Shown here piece after piece: positions 16,679 to 24,495 of a DNA stretch of 64,000 nt. How positions within the stretch are numbered: the stretch's first letter is position 1; each line of letters opens with the position of its first letter. The notes below the pieces were generated by a model, which was not told where the DNA came from, made no database searches, and was given only the letters and a program-made list of their open reading frames with translations. This DNA comes from an uncultured Bacilli bacterium (GTDB taxonomy: Bacteria; Bacillota_I; Bacilli_A; RF39; UBA660), in assembly GCA_934162195.1 (NCBI GenBank), contig CAKPHO010000001.1, positions 1 to 64,000 of the forward strand, in the 5' to 3' direction. The position numbers and the translations under genes are program-made.

Positions 16679-17540
16679 ATCCTAATTCCTCCGCTAATTT
16701 TCTCCAAGAATCGTAATGTTTACCTCTAATTTCAATTGGCAACAACTCACTATTTTCTTCTGGATGTGGTGGTTTTATTTTAGTTCTTCCAGTTGTTTGC
16801 CAATAGTATTTATGAGTTTGTTCTGGAGTCATCACTTTCAATATCTCTTCATTTAAAACATTTAAAGCCTCTTGTTTGTGTTTAATATTAAATCCTATTT
16901 TAACAAATTCATTAGCATATATTTTTAATTGGTGCTCTTTATACCAAAAAGTTTTTTGTCCTTTATTATATCTAGTCATATTACTATCTCTAAAATTCGG
17001 ATGTCCAAAATCAATTGTTTGAACAGGAACATCAATAGATTTCAATAAATTTGCAATATCAATAAGCATTTTCCAGTTTCTTGGAATTTCTAAATATACT
17101 CGATGATGACCCTTGATATTATATGCTAAATTTGTTCTTCTTATATATCCAGTAACATCAGCAAAGCCTCGTAAAAGAGCCTTTTTTTCATCAACTGAAA
17201 TATTAAATAATTCTTCATTCATTTGCATAAACGCATGATGACTTCCATTACTTACATATCTTAATATTTGAGTCATAACATACTCTGCATTATTTTTCTT
17301 AAAAGATAATTTAGTAGAACCCCTGCCTTGAGTATAATTGATTTCTGTTCCAAGTAAAGGACGTATAATTCTCTCTATGTCTATTAAACTAGCTTGAACA
17401 TAAATTTTAACATCTTTATTATCATCCGTTTCTAAATTTTTGTGTGGTATTTCAATCGTTACAATAGTTTCAGTTCGTCCTTGCTGAATTTCTCCATTCC
17501 CCAATATCATTCCTATTAAATAAGCCATTTCTGTGCCCAT
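16668..17540 (-). CDS. LAGLIDADG-like protein, candidate DNA-recognition subunit
   Basis: 290 residues. Two LAGLIDADG-type helices can be seen: AYLIGMILGNGEI near residue 6 and ALLRGFADVTGYI near 120, separated by about 110 residues as in monomeric two-repeat homing endonucleases. The acidic residue that normally ends each motif appears as Asn (GNG) and Thr (VTG), so cleavage by this fold is doubtful and a specificity role is likely. The C-terminus has a short SW-x-KLAEELG helix. Start one base after the methyltransferase stop, with AGGAGATTAGT before ATG. An MTase-REase pair using this fold is unusual. Confidence 0.68.
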   Translation of the reverse strand: MGTEMAYLIGMILGNGEIQQGRTETIVTIEIPHKNLETDDNKDVKIYVQASLIDIERIIRPLLGTEINYTQGRGSTKLSFKKNNAEYVMTQILRYVSNGSHHAFMQMNEELFNISVDEKKALLRGFADVTGYIRRTNLAYNIKGHHRVYLEIPRNWKMLIDIANLLKSIDVPVQTIDFGHPNFRDSNMTRYNKGQKTFWYKEHQLKIYANEFVKIGFNIKHKQEALNVLNEEILKVMTPEQTHKYYWQTTGRTKIKPPHPEENSELLPIEIRGKHYDSWRKLAEELGYAK

Positions 17541-17541
17541 A

Positions 17542-19647
17542 CTAATCTCCTACTTCCTTATATATATGATCTGCTATCGCCTTTGCCATTAATGGCGGAA
17601 CAGCATTTCCAATTTGAGTTCTAACGTGAACCTTTGCACCTAAAAATACAAATTTATCATCAAACGATTGAATTCTAGCTGCTTCTCTCGGTGTTATAGC
17701 TCTATGCAAAAATGGGTGATTATTTGTTCCATTTGATGCTGCATCAAATCTTGTATCTATAGTTGGTGACTCACTATCCCATTTTAATCTTCCCCATGTA
17801 CCAGTAAATTGTTGTTTTCCTAACATTTCCTTTGGCAAATGTTCTTTACCACATTCTGGTGGAATCATTTCTAATTTTTTTATTGCCACCTCTGCGTGAT
17901 TAGAAGCTTTATGATTATAAAGTTTGTTACAATTTTCCCTCATAATTTTTTGATACTCACTGGTTGGTTCTGTAATATAATCTTGTTCAAACTCACCTTC
18001 GCTAGAATTCAAATATGCAAGATCATAAATTGCATCTCTTACTGTTGTTTTCTTTGCTACGGTCGATTTTGGCAAAGTAATTTTTTTATGTTTTGAACAA
18101 ATAAATATAGCTCTTTGTCGAGACTGAGGAACCCCAAAATCAGATGCGGTCAAAACTCCACACTCAACATAATATCCCATTTCTTTTACTTTATTTATTA
18201 TCTCTTCTTTAAACCATCCTGCTGATGTTGATAATAATGCTTTAACATTTTCTATTACAAAAACTTCAGGGTTAATTGCTTCAACAAAATTTAAATATTC
18301 TTTAAAAAGAAAATTTCTAGGATCATCCAAACCAAGTTTTTTTCCTTTTAAAGAAAAACCTTGACAAGGGGGACCGCCAATAATCATATTAACTTTCTTT
18401 TCTTTACTCAATTTAATTACTTCTTGTTTTATTTTATCATCAGTAATATCACCCACAACGGTTGTTGTTTGAGGCATATTATATTTAAAAGTCATTAATG
18501 CTTTTTCATCAAAATCAAGTGCAACCGCAGTTTTAAAATGTTTATTTTTTTCCATTCCATATGAAAAACCACCAGCACCACTAAATAAATCTAATATTAT
18601 AAATTCTTTAACTTTATTTTCAAGAGGTCTTCTTCTAATTAAAATTCTTTTATAAATCTCTTTTCCATTTATTATAGGTTTAAACAAGTCATATTCATTA
18701 TCAGAACCATGATTTGCTTCGCCAACTATCTCAAACTGTTTACTATTGTATCTATTTATAATTGTTATAGGCACACCCATAATCCCGTAGTAATCATACG
18801 GAATATCGTTTATCGTTCTGACATTAATTGCATCATAATTATCATATTTTGGATAATCTATTTCATTATATCTTTTTGTTAATATAATTTCTCTATGTCT
18901 TCGCTCATTATCAATATTTGTAAGCCACATAGCATTACCTAAACTTCTCCATTTTTGTCCGGTTTCATCTACCCAATATCTTGTTGTTTTTGGTTCGGAC
19001 GATGCAGGAACTCTAAATTTCATTTCACCAAATTGATATCCTGTCCATACCTTATCATTTTTTATTAACGGAAATATTTCTTTGTACGTTAAAGCATTTT
19101 GATTACCCACAATTAAGAACTTTTTTTTGTGCTTCATGATAAGAGCAACAAATTCTTTAAATAATGAAAAAGGTGGATTAGTAACAACTATGTCACATTC
19201 TTTTAAATATTCCACACATTCATCACTTTGAAAATCCCCTTTTCCATTTAATTTTTTAATGCATTTTGAATTCAAAAGAAATTTATTAATCTCATCATCT
19301 GTTATAACTCCAGCTTCTTCGCTAAATTTTATAACATCTAAAACATAACCATTTTTTTTGGACAATTTATTATTATTTTGATCTAAAAGTCTTAATTCTG
19401 TTGATAACATTTTTGAAGAAGCAAAAGATGTACATATTAATCTTTTTAAACTTAATACATTAAAATTCCTTAAAAAAAACTTACAAAAATTAGATTCAAA
19501 TGGGTCATCACAATTACAAAGAACTATTTTATTTTTAAAACTGGATTTATAATGCGAAATTTCTTTTTCTATATCTTCATATCTAGTATAGAATTCATCA
19601 TTTTTACACAATTTTGCTTTTTGTAAGTTTGTATTTTTATTACCCAT
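17542..19647 (-). CDS. bifunctional DNA methyltransferase: EcoRI-type adenine MTase fused to a C5-cytosine MTase
   Basis: 701 residues. Residues 1-340 match the EcoRI-type adenine N6 methyltransferase family: the catalytic NPPF is at 157-160 and the typical end 'ANHGSDNEYDLFKP ... KRILIRRR' is complete. Residues 349-701 are a full Dcm-type C5 methyltransferase: DLFSGAGG (353-360), catalytic PCQG (427-430), ENVKALLS, QSRQRAIF, 'RAITPREAARIQSF' and final QIGNAVPP. One protein could protect DNA with both N6-adenine and C5-cytosine marks. GGTGGTGATAAA precedes the ATG. First gene of a tight operon with the two nuclease-related genes. Confidence 0.93.
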   Translation of the reverse strand: MGNKNTNLQKAKLCKNDEFYTRYEDIEKEISHYKSSFKNKIVLCNCDDPFESNFCKFFLRNFNVLSLKRLICTSFASSKMLSTELRLLDQNNNKLSKKNGYVLDVIKFSEEAGVITDDEINKFLLNSKCIKKLNGKGDFQSDECVEYLKECDIVVTNPPFSLFKEFVALIMKHKKKFLIVGNQNALTYKEIFPLIKNDKVWTGYQFGEMKFRVPASSEPKTTRYWVDETGQKWRSLGNAMWLTNIDNERRHREIILTKRYNEIDYPKYDNYDAINVRTINDIPYDYYGIMGVPITIINRYNSKQFEIVGEANHGSDNEYDLFKPIINGKEIYKRILIRRRPLENKVKEFIILDLFSGAGGFSYGMEKNKHFKTAVALDFDEKALMTFKYNMPQTTTVVGDITDDKIKQEVIKLSKEKKVNMIIGGPPCQGFSLKGKKLGLDDPRNFLFKEYLNFVEAINPEVFVIENVKALLSTSAGWFKEEIINKVKEMGYYVECGVLTASDFGVPQSRQRAIFICSKHKKITLPKSTVAKKTTVRDAIYDLAYLNSSEGEFEQDYITEPTSEYQKIMRENCNKLYNHKASNHAEVAIKKLEMIPPECGKEHLPKEMLGKQQFTGTWGRLKWDSESPTIDTRFDAASNGTNNHPFLHRAITPREAARIQSFDDKFVFLGAKVHVRTQIGNAVPPLMAKAIADHIYKEVGD

Positions 19648-19683
19648 TTTATCACCACCAATTTTAAAGTATGTCTTTTTTTA

Positions 19684-19703
19684 ATTATACCATGAATTTC
19701 GAC
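19684..19703 (-). promoter_or_regulatory. extended -10 promoter and possible operator of the methyltransferase operon
   Basis: Minus strand: GTCGAAAT-TC-ATGGTATAAT, an extended -10 (TGGTATAAT) about 37 bases before the methyltransferase start. It matches 17 of 20 positions with the sequence upstream of the 478-aa nuclease-like gene (22234-22253), so the two transcription units may share a regulator. Confidence 0.6.
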
Positions 19704-19787
19704 ATTTTTTGTTTTTTGCTGCTATTTTTTTACAGAAAGTCTAATTTATAACAAAAAAATAAAAGAGATTAATCTTTTATTCAACAT

Positions 19788-20700
19788 TTATAATTCTTTA
19801 GGACAATTAAGTTTATATTTAACATCATTAAATCCATATACCTTTTTACAATCATGACAGATAACTGCTATAAAATCAGCACCCTTAATTCTATGTCCAT
19901 CACCCTTTTGTATTAAAATATTTTTAGAATTACATTTAGGACAAAATATATCTTTTCTCATCACTTCATCTTGACTATAAGCATTCCTTATTATTTCATA
20001 ACCATTTCTATCATATCTAGGATAAAATTCATCTTTATTAAATACTTTAATTCTTCCAAACATAAACTCTAATTTATCAATTTGTTTTTCAGTATGATAA
20101 TGTCCACAATACCATTTATCATAATTTATAGATTGCTCTACTTTATCTAAAAATCTTTCCATACTTTTATCTATATCAGATTGATCGATACCTTTCATAA
20201 ATAGTTCAGTAGGTTCATATTTTAATGGACAAGTATGTGGTAAAACAATATCAATATGTTGTCCTTTATATTTATTTAAAATATTATCCATTTCTTTTTT
20301 GCTAAGTTGTTCATCTTTAAACCATGGATACCCATATATTATTCTATAATTTTTATCAACGGAATAAGCACCACCAATGACTAATACTTTTTATTGCCTA
20401 CATTATACAATTCACCATTTTTAGTAAATATTAAATTTGAATATTCTTATTCAATAAATACTTTACCACCAAACATATCAATTTCTTTATATGTTGATAT
20501 ATTTTTTTTCTTTCTTCATGATTAACTTGAACACAAAATAATTTTATATTATAACTATTTAATTATTTTTTTAATTTACTATCTCTTCCATATAAATAAT
20601 GATTAATTCCAGCATCACCTAATATAATTAACATATTATTTTTTTCTATATCATTTAATCTATAAAATTCTCTATGTGTATCTCCCATTATATAAATCAT
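19788..20700 (-). pseudogene. metallophosphoesterase, decayed
   Basis: Reading from ATG 20700 (with GGTGATAAT upstream), the start of a calcineurin-like phosphoesterase is clear (IYIMGDTHREFYRLND ... LIILGDAGINH). The middle (about 20292-20580) continues the family in shifting frames (NHEER-like, 'IDMFGGKVFIE' followed by an in-frame TAA, then 'LVIGGAYSVDKNYR'). The end is open from 20291 (motif WYCGHYH, then a zinc-ribbon tail CPKCNSKN ... CHDC). At least two frameshifts and one stop separate the parts. The degradation suggests no selection on this cargo gene. Confidence 0.85.
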
Positions 20701-20717
20701 ATTATCACCACTAAACA

Positions 20718-22154
20718 TTATCTGTGTGAAGCTGATTCTCTTTTTATACAATCCACATCTTTTATAAAAATATTGTATTTCTCAGTATATTGTGACGCTT
20801 TTTTATTTAATGCGTTAATTTTATCAATATCACTTTCTTTATTAATAAAAACCACCAAATATGCCTCTTTACACTCTTCTTGTTTTAGATAAGTATGAAT
20901 TTGTTTATTTTCGTCTACACACTCTAATAATTTAGGATTACTAGAAATTTTATTTTCTATTAATACTTTATCATCACCTCTTGAAATTTTAAAATCTACT
21001 GGACCATTGCCAGCATTCGTTTCAGGAGATATATCCACATTAAAACCTGCGTCTTTTATTCTAGCATCAAAAAGTATATGAACAAACTTTGATATTTTAG
21101 GTTCTGAAATAAATCTATTACCATTTGATAGTAAGAACACATATCCTTTTTTATCAGTAATAATCATTTGAAGATATTTTATCAATAATTCTGCGACCAT
21201 TTTTACTGGCATAGTTGAGTTGTCTTTTTTTGTTTCCAAAAGAAAATTTTTATTATCTTTGTAAAATTGATTTGCCAATTCATATATATTATTTACATTT
21301 TCCTTGTCTTCAGATAAATCGTATGCTGTATATTCTTTACCATCGTTTGAGAATTTTCTCAAAACCTCGTCTCTATTATTTTCTATAATATCTTGCATTA
21401 TTTTTTTCTTGTTAGCGACAATATCTGATTTCAAATTGTAATCAAAAACATCTTTAACATAATCTATATTATTATGATAAATCCAAGTCATAAAATTATC
21501 TTCATCAAAATATAGTGTAGTTACTAAAAATTCTTTTGGAATTAATAAAACAGGAATTTCCTTACCATTTTCGTCAATAATATATGGGATATCAGTTAGT
21601 CCATACTCCCAACGCATTTCATTGAAATTATATTCTTGCTTTAAATTAAATTTCTTAATAGGAAAATTATTTTCTTGTGCTATTCTACAACTATAAATAA
21701 TAAAATCATTTTTTATAATGTTAAGTATCATATCTGTAATTCTATCTCCATTGACATTTTTATCAAATAAAGATATTTCAGCAAAATCTTCTATCCCAAA
21801 TAATCCTTTTTTAGTAAATTTATTTATATTATGCAAAACAGATAGCGCTGTTTTACCAGTTAATCCACTACCAACATTACTATCATATGAAAAACCTAAA
21901 TTGGCTTCTTTGACTTCATCAAATTGAACCATATTTTCTTTTAAGTTTTTCGGTATATTTAATTCTAATTTGACTATAGCATTTAAAAAGAAATTAATTA
22001 ACTTTTTATAACTAAATTTAAACTCATTAATTGATGTGGTTTTTAATAACAAAGGATCTATAAACAATAATGTATCCCACTCTACTTGTGGATTAAACCA
22101 CTCCTCTGTTCCAATATAATTATACCCAACATATTCACTATATCTTTTTTTCAT
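20718..22154 (-). CDS. large protein with C-terminal PD-(D/E)XK nuclease-like domain, putative defence protein
   Basis: 478 residues. About 370 N-terminal residues are unfamiliar (conserved-looking blocks EEWFNPQVEWDTLLFIDPLLL and GLTGKTALSVL). The last 110 contain 'GNGPVDFKISRGDDKVLIENKISSNPKL ... KQIHTYLKQEE ... AYLVVFIN', which is the Asp-x(n)-Glu-x-Lys core and the Q..tYl helix of PD-(D/E)XK nucleases. No helicase or methyltransferase is attached. GGAAGTGAAG precedes the ATG, with an extended -10 upstream. It is the element gene nearest the right junction; a standalone antiphage or selfish-element nuclease is plausible but unproven. Confidence 0.7.
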   Translation of the reverse strand: MKKRYSEYVGYNYIGTEEWFNPQVEWDTLLFIDPLLLKTTSINEFKFSYKKLINFFLNAIVKLELNIPKNLKENMVQFDEVKEANLGFSYDSNVGSGLTGKTALSVLHNINKFTKKGLFGIEDFAEISLFDKNVNGDRITDMILNIIKNDFIIYSCRIAQENNFPIKKFNLKQEYNFNEMRWEYGLTDIPYIIDENGKEIPVLLIPKEFLVTTLYFDEDNFMTWIYHNNIDYVKDVFDYNLKSDIVANKKKIMQDIIENNRDEVLRKFSNDGKEYTAYDLSEDKENVNNIYELANQFYKDNKNFLLETKKDNSTMPVKMVAELLIKYLQMIITDKKGYVFLLSNGNRFISEPKISKFVHILFDARIKDAGFNVDISPETNAGNGPVDFKISRGDDKVLIENKISSNPKLLECVDENKQIHTYLKQEECKEAYLVVFINKESDIDKINALNKKASQYTEKYNIFIKDVDCIKRESASHR

Positions 22155-22233
22155 TATTACTTCACTTCCTTAATACAAAAAAATAAACAATATCCATCTT
22201 AAAAGATTAAATACTGCTTATCTTATATAATAT

Positions 22234-22253
22234 ATTATACCATATATTTCCAC
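22234..22253 (-). promoter_or_regulatory. extended -10 promoter and possible operator of the 478-aa gene
   Basis: Minus strand: GTGGAAAT-AT-ATGGTATAAT, about 80 bases before the gene start. Same motif as at 19684-19703, including bases outside the -10 that a plain promoter would not need. Confidence 0.6.
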
Positions 22254-22371
22254 AATTTTTATATTTTTGCTAATATTTAATAGTTAAAAATAGGTTTTTG
22301 CATTATTTTTTATACATTTTTTAAATTTTAATATCCTAATACCCAAGCAAATTATGTAATGGTAAGTAAAC

Positions 22372-22381
22372 TCGCCACCTC
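22372..22381. repeat. attachment core, right junction of the integrated element
   Basis: TCGCCACCTC, identical to 12630-12639. On its right is the amidase 5' coding part; on its left the element end GGTAAGTAAAC. In the excised circle the flanks would give TAAACTC ... GAGTTTA around the core. Confidence 0.88.
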
Positions 22382-22637
22382 CTGCATTTATGTGATTAGA
22401 TATAAGTATAACATCTTTGCTATTACCATAAGCATCTAATACCCTATTAACTCTCTCTGTAGGACTTATTGTTTCATCAGTACTTCTAATTATTTTAACA
22501 GGAACGCCTAAGCTCTTGAACCTGTCATACATATAATTTGAAATTTCCAAATTCAAATCTTTTTCAATTATATTGTTTCCACTAGAACCAGGATCATCAC
22601 CACCATGACCAGCATCTATAACTATTTTATAATCCAT
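22372..22637 (-). pseudogene. 5' part of the split N-acetylmuramoyl-L-alanine amidase gene
   Basis: From ATG 22637 (AGGTGA six bases upstream) the frame gives the first half of an Amidase_3 catalytic domain: IDAGHGGDDPGS (first zinc His), IIEKDLNLEIS (zinc Glu), and VILISNHINAGGGE (second zinc His). At the core it leaves the family and runs about 30 codons into element DNA to a stop at 22284. The remaining catalytic Glu and five LysM modules are at 11564-12639. Without signal peptide; such amidases (CwlC type) act in mother-cell lysis of spore formers. As integrated, the gene cannot give a working enzyme; excision would restore it exactly. Confidence 0.9.
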
Positions 22638-22652
22638 AATAATCACCTAAAG

Positions 22653-22679
22653 TATTGTATGATAAATAACTAATTAAGT
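22653..22679 (-). promoter_or_regulatory. possible sporulation-type promoter of the amidase
   Basis: Minus strand: AC, 16 bases, CATACAATA, an exact fit to the sigma-K pattern AC-N16/17-CATAnnnTA, with a -10 also close to sigma-E. It ends only four bases before the AGGTGA ribosome binding site, which would leave a nearly leaderless transcript. A chance match in A/T-rich DNA is possible. Confidence 0.35.
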
Positions 22680-22681
22680 GA

Positions 22682-23302
22682 TTATTCATGAATCTTTTTC
22701 ATAAGTAAATTAACATCTGTTATAGTAACATTAGAATCATTCTCATCACCAAATACTCCAGCTAAAGCCTGTAAATTAGTAATATTTTCAAATCTAAAAA
22801 CTATTGATTGAGAAAAATGCATCTGCTTTCCATTTGAAGCAAGTAATTCAAAAGTTAAATCTTTAATAGCAGACCCTTCATCAGTTTGAAGATAAAATGT
22901 GCCACCATGTGTAGCATCTACACCTTTTATTAAACCAGAAAATGTAATTTCATATATACCCGGTTGAACCTCAATATCATTATCTTCTAGCAAATTAAAG
23001 TAACTAGATGGATTAGGTATAATCCATGGATCTTGAAGTGTCATTTTACCTGTTTTTGTTGTTTCTACAAATCCTGTAGACATTAAACCTTCATTTGCAG
23101 ATGGTGTTGTTGGACCTTCTGGGCCTATATCACCTTTTTCACCTTTATCTCCCTTTTCTCCTTTTTCACCAGGTATTCCTTGAGGACCTATATCACCTTT
23201 AGGGCCTGTTGGTCCAACTGTCGTAAGACAAATACCTAAATTTAATAATTTATTTCTTAATTTTAATCTCTTTTCTAGTTCTTGATATTTTTGACAATCC
23301 AT
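22682..23302 (-). CDS. collagen-like repeat protein with BclA-like C-terminal domain
   Basis: 206 residues. A short coiled N-terminal part (YQELEKRLKLRNKLL), then about 14 Gly-X-Y triplets (around 32-72: GPTGPKGDIGPQ..., GEKGEKGDKGEKG), then a beta-rich C-terminal domain of about 130 residues ('PGIYEITFSGLIKG', 'GTFYLQTDEG') like the TNF/C1q-type trimerisation domains of exosporium proteins. No signal peptide, as in BclA. It probably forms trimeric surface filaments, in spore formers on the spore surface. AGGAGGT precedes ATG 23302. It is directly upstream of the interrupted amidase on the same strand. Confidence 0.82.
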   Translation of the reverse strand: MDCQKYQELEKRLKLRNKLLNLGICLTTVGPTGPKGDIGPQGIPGEKGEKGDKGEKGDIGPEGPTTPSANEGLMSTGFVETTKTGKMTLQDPWIIPNPSSYFNLLEDNDIEVQPGIYEITFSGLIKGVDATHGGTFYLQTDEGSAIKDLTFELLASNGKQMHFSQSIVFRFENITNLQALAGVFGDENDSNVTITDVNLLMKKIHE

Positions 23303-23363
23303 AAAATACCTCCTCACCATAATATATGGTGGAAAATGCTTGTTGACTAAACATATCACTAAC

Positions 23364-23394
23364 AAAAAAGAATAAAGTAACCAAACTTTATTCT
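23364..23394 (-). terminator. terminator of the HtrA gene
   Basis: Minus strand AGAATAAAGT-TTGGTT-ACTTTATTCT followed by TTTTTTG; overlaps the stop codon. Confidence 0.9.
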
Positions 23395-24485
23395 CCTACA
23401 GCCTTATTTAGCTTAACACTAATTTCTTCTATTTTTTTATTTCTATAAACTGTCATTTTTACAGTATCTCCAACAGTATACTTATACAATATATATTTTA
23501 AATGTGCTCCATCAGAGATTTCATTATTTTCAATTTTTAAAATAACATCACCCTTTTGTAATCCAGCAGCAGATGCAGGCGTATCATTTTGAACATTAAC
23601 TACTACAACACCTTTATCTATATCTTCATCAAGTAAAATGTTGTTACGATATAAAGCATAGGTATTATCAGCATCTAATGTTTCAACACCTAATATAGGT
23701 CTTACTATAGCTTCGCCTTTTTCTAATCTATCAACAGAAGTCATAACAAGCTCAATAGGTATTGCAAATCCCATACCTTCTATTGTGTCTTTTACTAATT
23801 TTAAAGAGTTAACCCCAATTACTTCGCCATTAATATTACATATTGGTCCACCACTATTACCAGGGTTTATAGCTGCATCTGTTTGCAAAACTTGCATTAC
23901 ATAAGCACTACCATTATCTAAGCTAACATCTACAGTTCTATCTTTTCCTGATAAAATTCCTTTTGTAACAGTTCCCATATATTCCGTACCTACAGGTGTT
24001 CCTACAGTAAATACAGTATCTCCAATACTTGCATTTTCACTACTACCAATTTCTGCGACTGCTAAAACAGAACTAGCATCAATAGCAAGTACCGCAACAT
24101 CTTCATATTCATCACTACCAAGTACTTTTGCTTCAACTGTCTCATTATTCATATTAACAACTTTTACTGTTGTCGCCCCACTAATAACATGATTATTAGT
24201 TATAATATAACCAGTTTTATCATCTTTTTTATAAACAAATCCAGTACCTGTTCCAGATAGTTTACTACCTTTATAAGACTCAATAACAACTACTGCATTG
24301 TATACTTTAGATACACCCGACTTAATTGTATCACTCTCTGTAACATTTACTTCTGATATCGTTTTTTCAATAGTTTGACTATTCATAGGAAAGTAATGAA
24401 GTGTTACCACAGTTCCTATTACACCTACAAAGAAAGCAACTATTACATATATTAATGATTTTAAATTCTCTTTTGAATATTTCAT
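23388..24485 (-). CDS. HtrA/DegP-family serine protease
   Basis: 365 residues. N-terminal membrane anchor (about 10-30), trypsin-like protease domain with the triad His (TNNHVISGA), Asp (EDVAVLAID) and Ser (NPGNSGGPI), and one C-terminal PDZ domain (about 265-355, 'SAAGLQKGDVILKIENNEI'). Acts at the outer face of the membrane on misfolded or secreted proteins. AGGAGGAAC before ATG. Separated by only 10 bases from the Abi_2 gene upstream, so they are likely cotranscribed. Confidence 0.95.
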   Translation of the reverse strand: MKYSKENLKSLIYVIVAFFVGVIGTVVTLHYFPMNSQTIEKTISEVNVTESDTIKSGVSKVYNAVVVIESYKGSKLSGTGTGFVYKKDDKTGYIITNNHVISGATTVKVVNMNNETVEAKVLGSDEYEDVAVLAIDASSVLAVAEIGSSENASIGDTVFTVGTPVGTEYMGTVTKGILSGKDRTVDVSLDNGSAYVMQVLQTDAAINPGNSGGPICNINGEVIGVNSLKLVKDTIEGMGFAIPIELVMTSVDRLEKGEAIVRPILGVETLDADNTYALYRNNILLDEDIDKGVVVVNVQNDTPASAAGLQKGDVILKIENNEISDGAHLKYILYKYTVGDTVKMTVYRNKKIEEISVKLNKAVGE

Positions 24486-24495
24486 ATAGTTCCTC

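Larger units (their letters stand above)
12640..22371. mobile_element. 9.7-kb site-specifically integrated element with serine recombinase and restriction-modification genes
   Basis: Bounded by the 10-bp cores at 12630-12639 and 22372-22381, which interrupt an otherwise intact amidase gene; core-to-core distance 9,742 bp. Contents: a multi-pass membrane protein, a large serine recombinase, a 27-codon frame, a structured non-coding region, a nuclease/LAGLIDADG/methyltransferase operon, a decayed metallophosphoesterase and a 478-aa nuclease-like protein. No relaxase, conjugation, phage structural or replication gene is seen, so it resembles a defence-carrying genomic island able to excise but not to transfer by itself. 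Confidence 0.88.

Noticed and set aside
12640..22371. The island as a prophage or ICE
   Set aside because: No structural, packaging, lysis, relaxase or conjugation genes are present; only recombinase and cargo.
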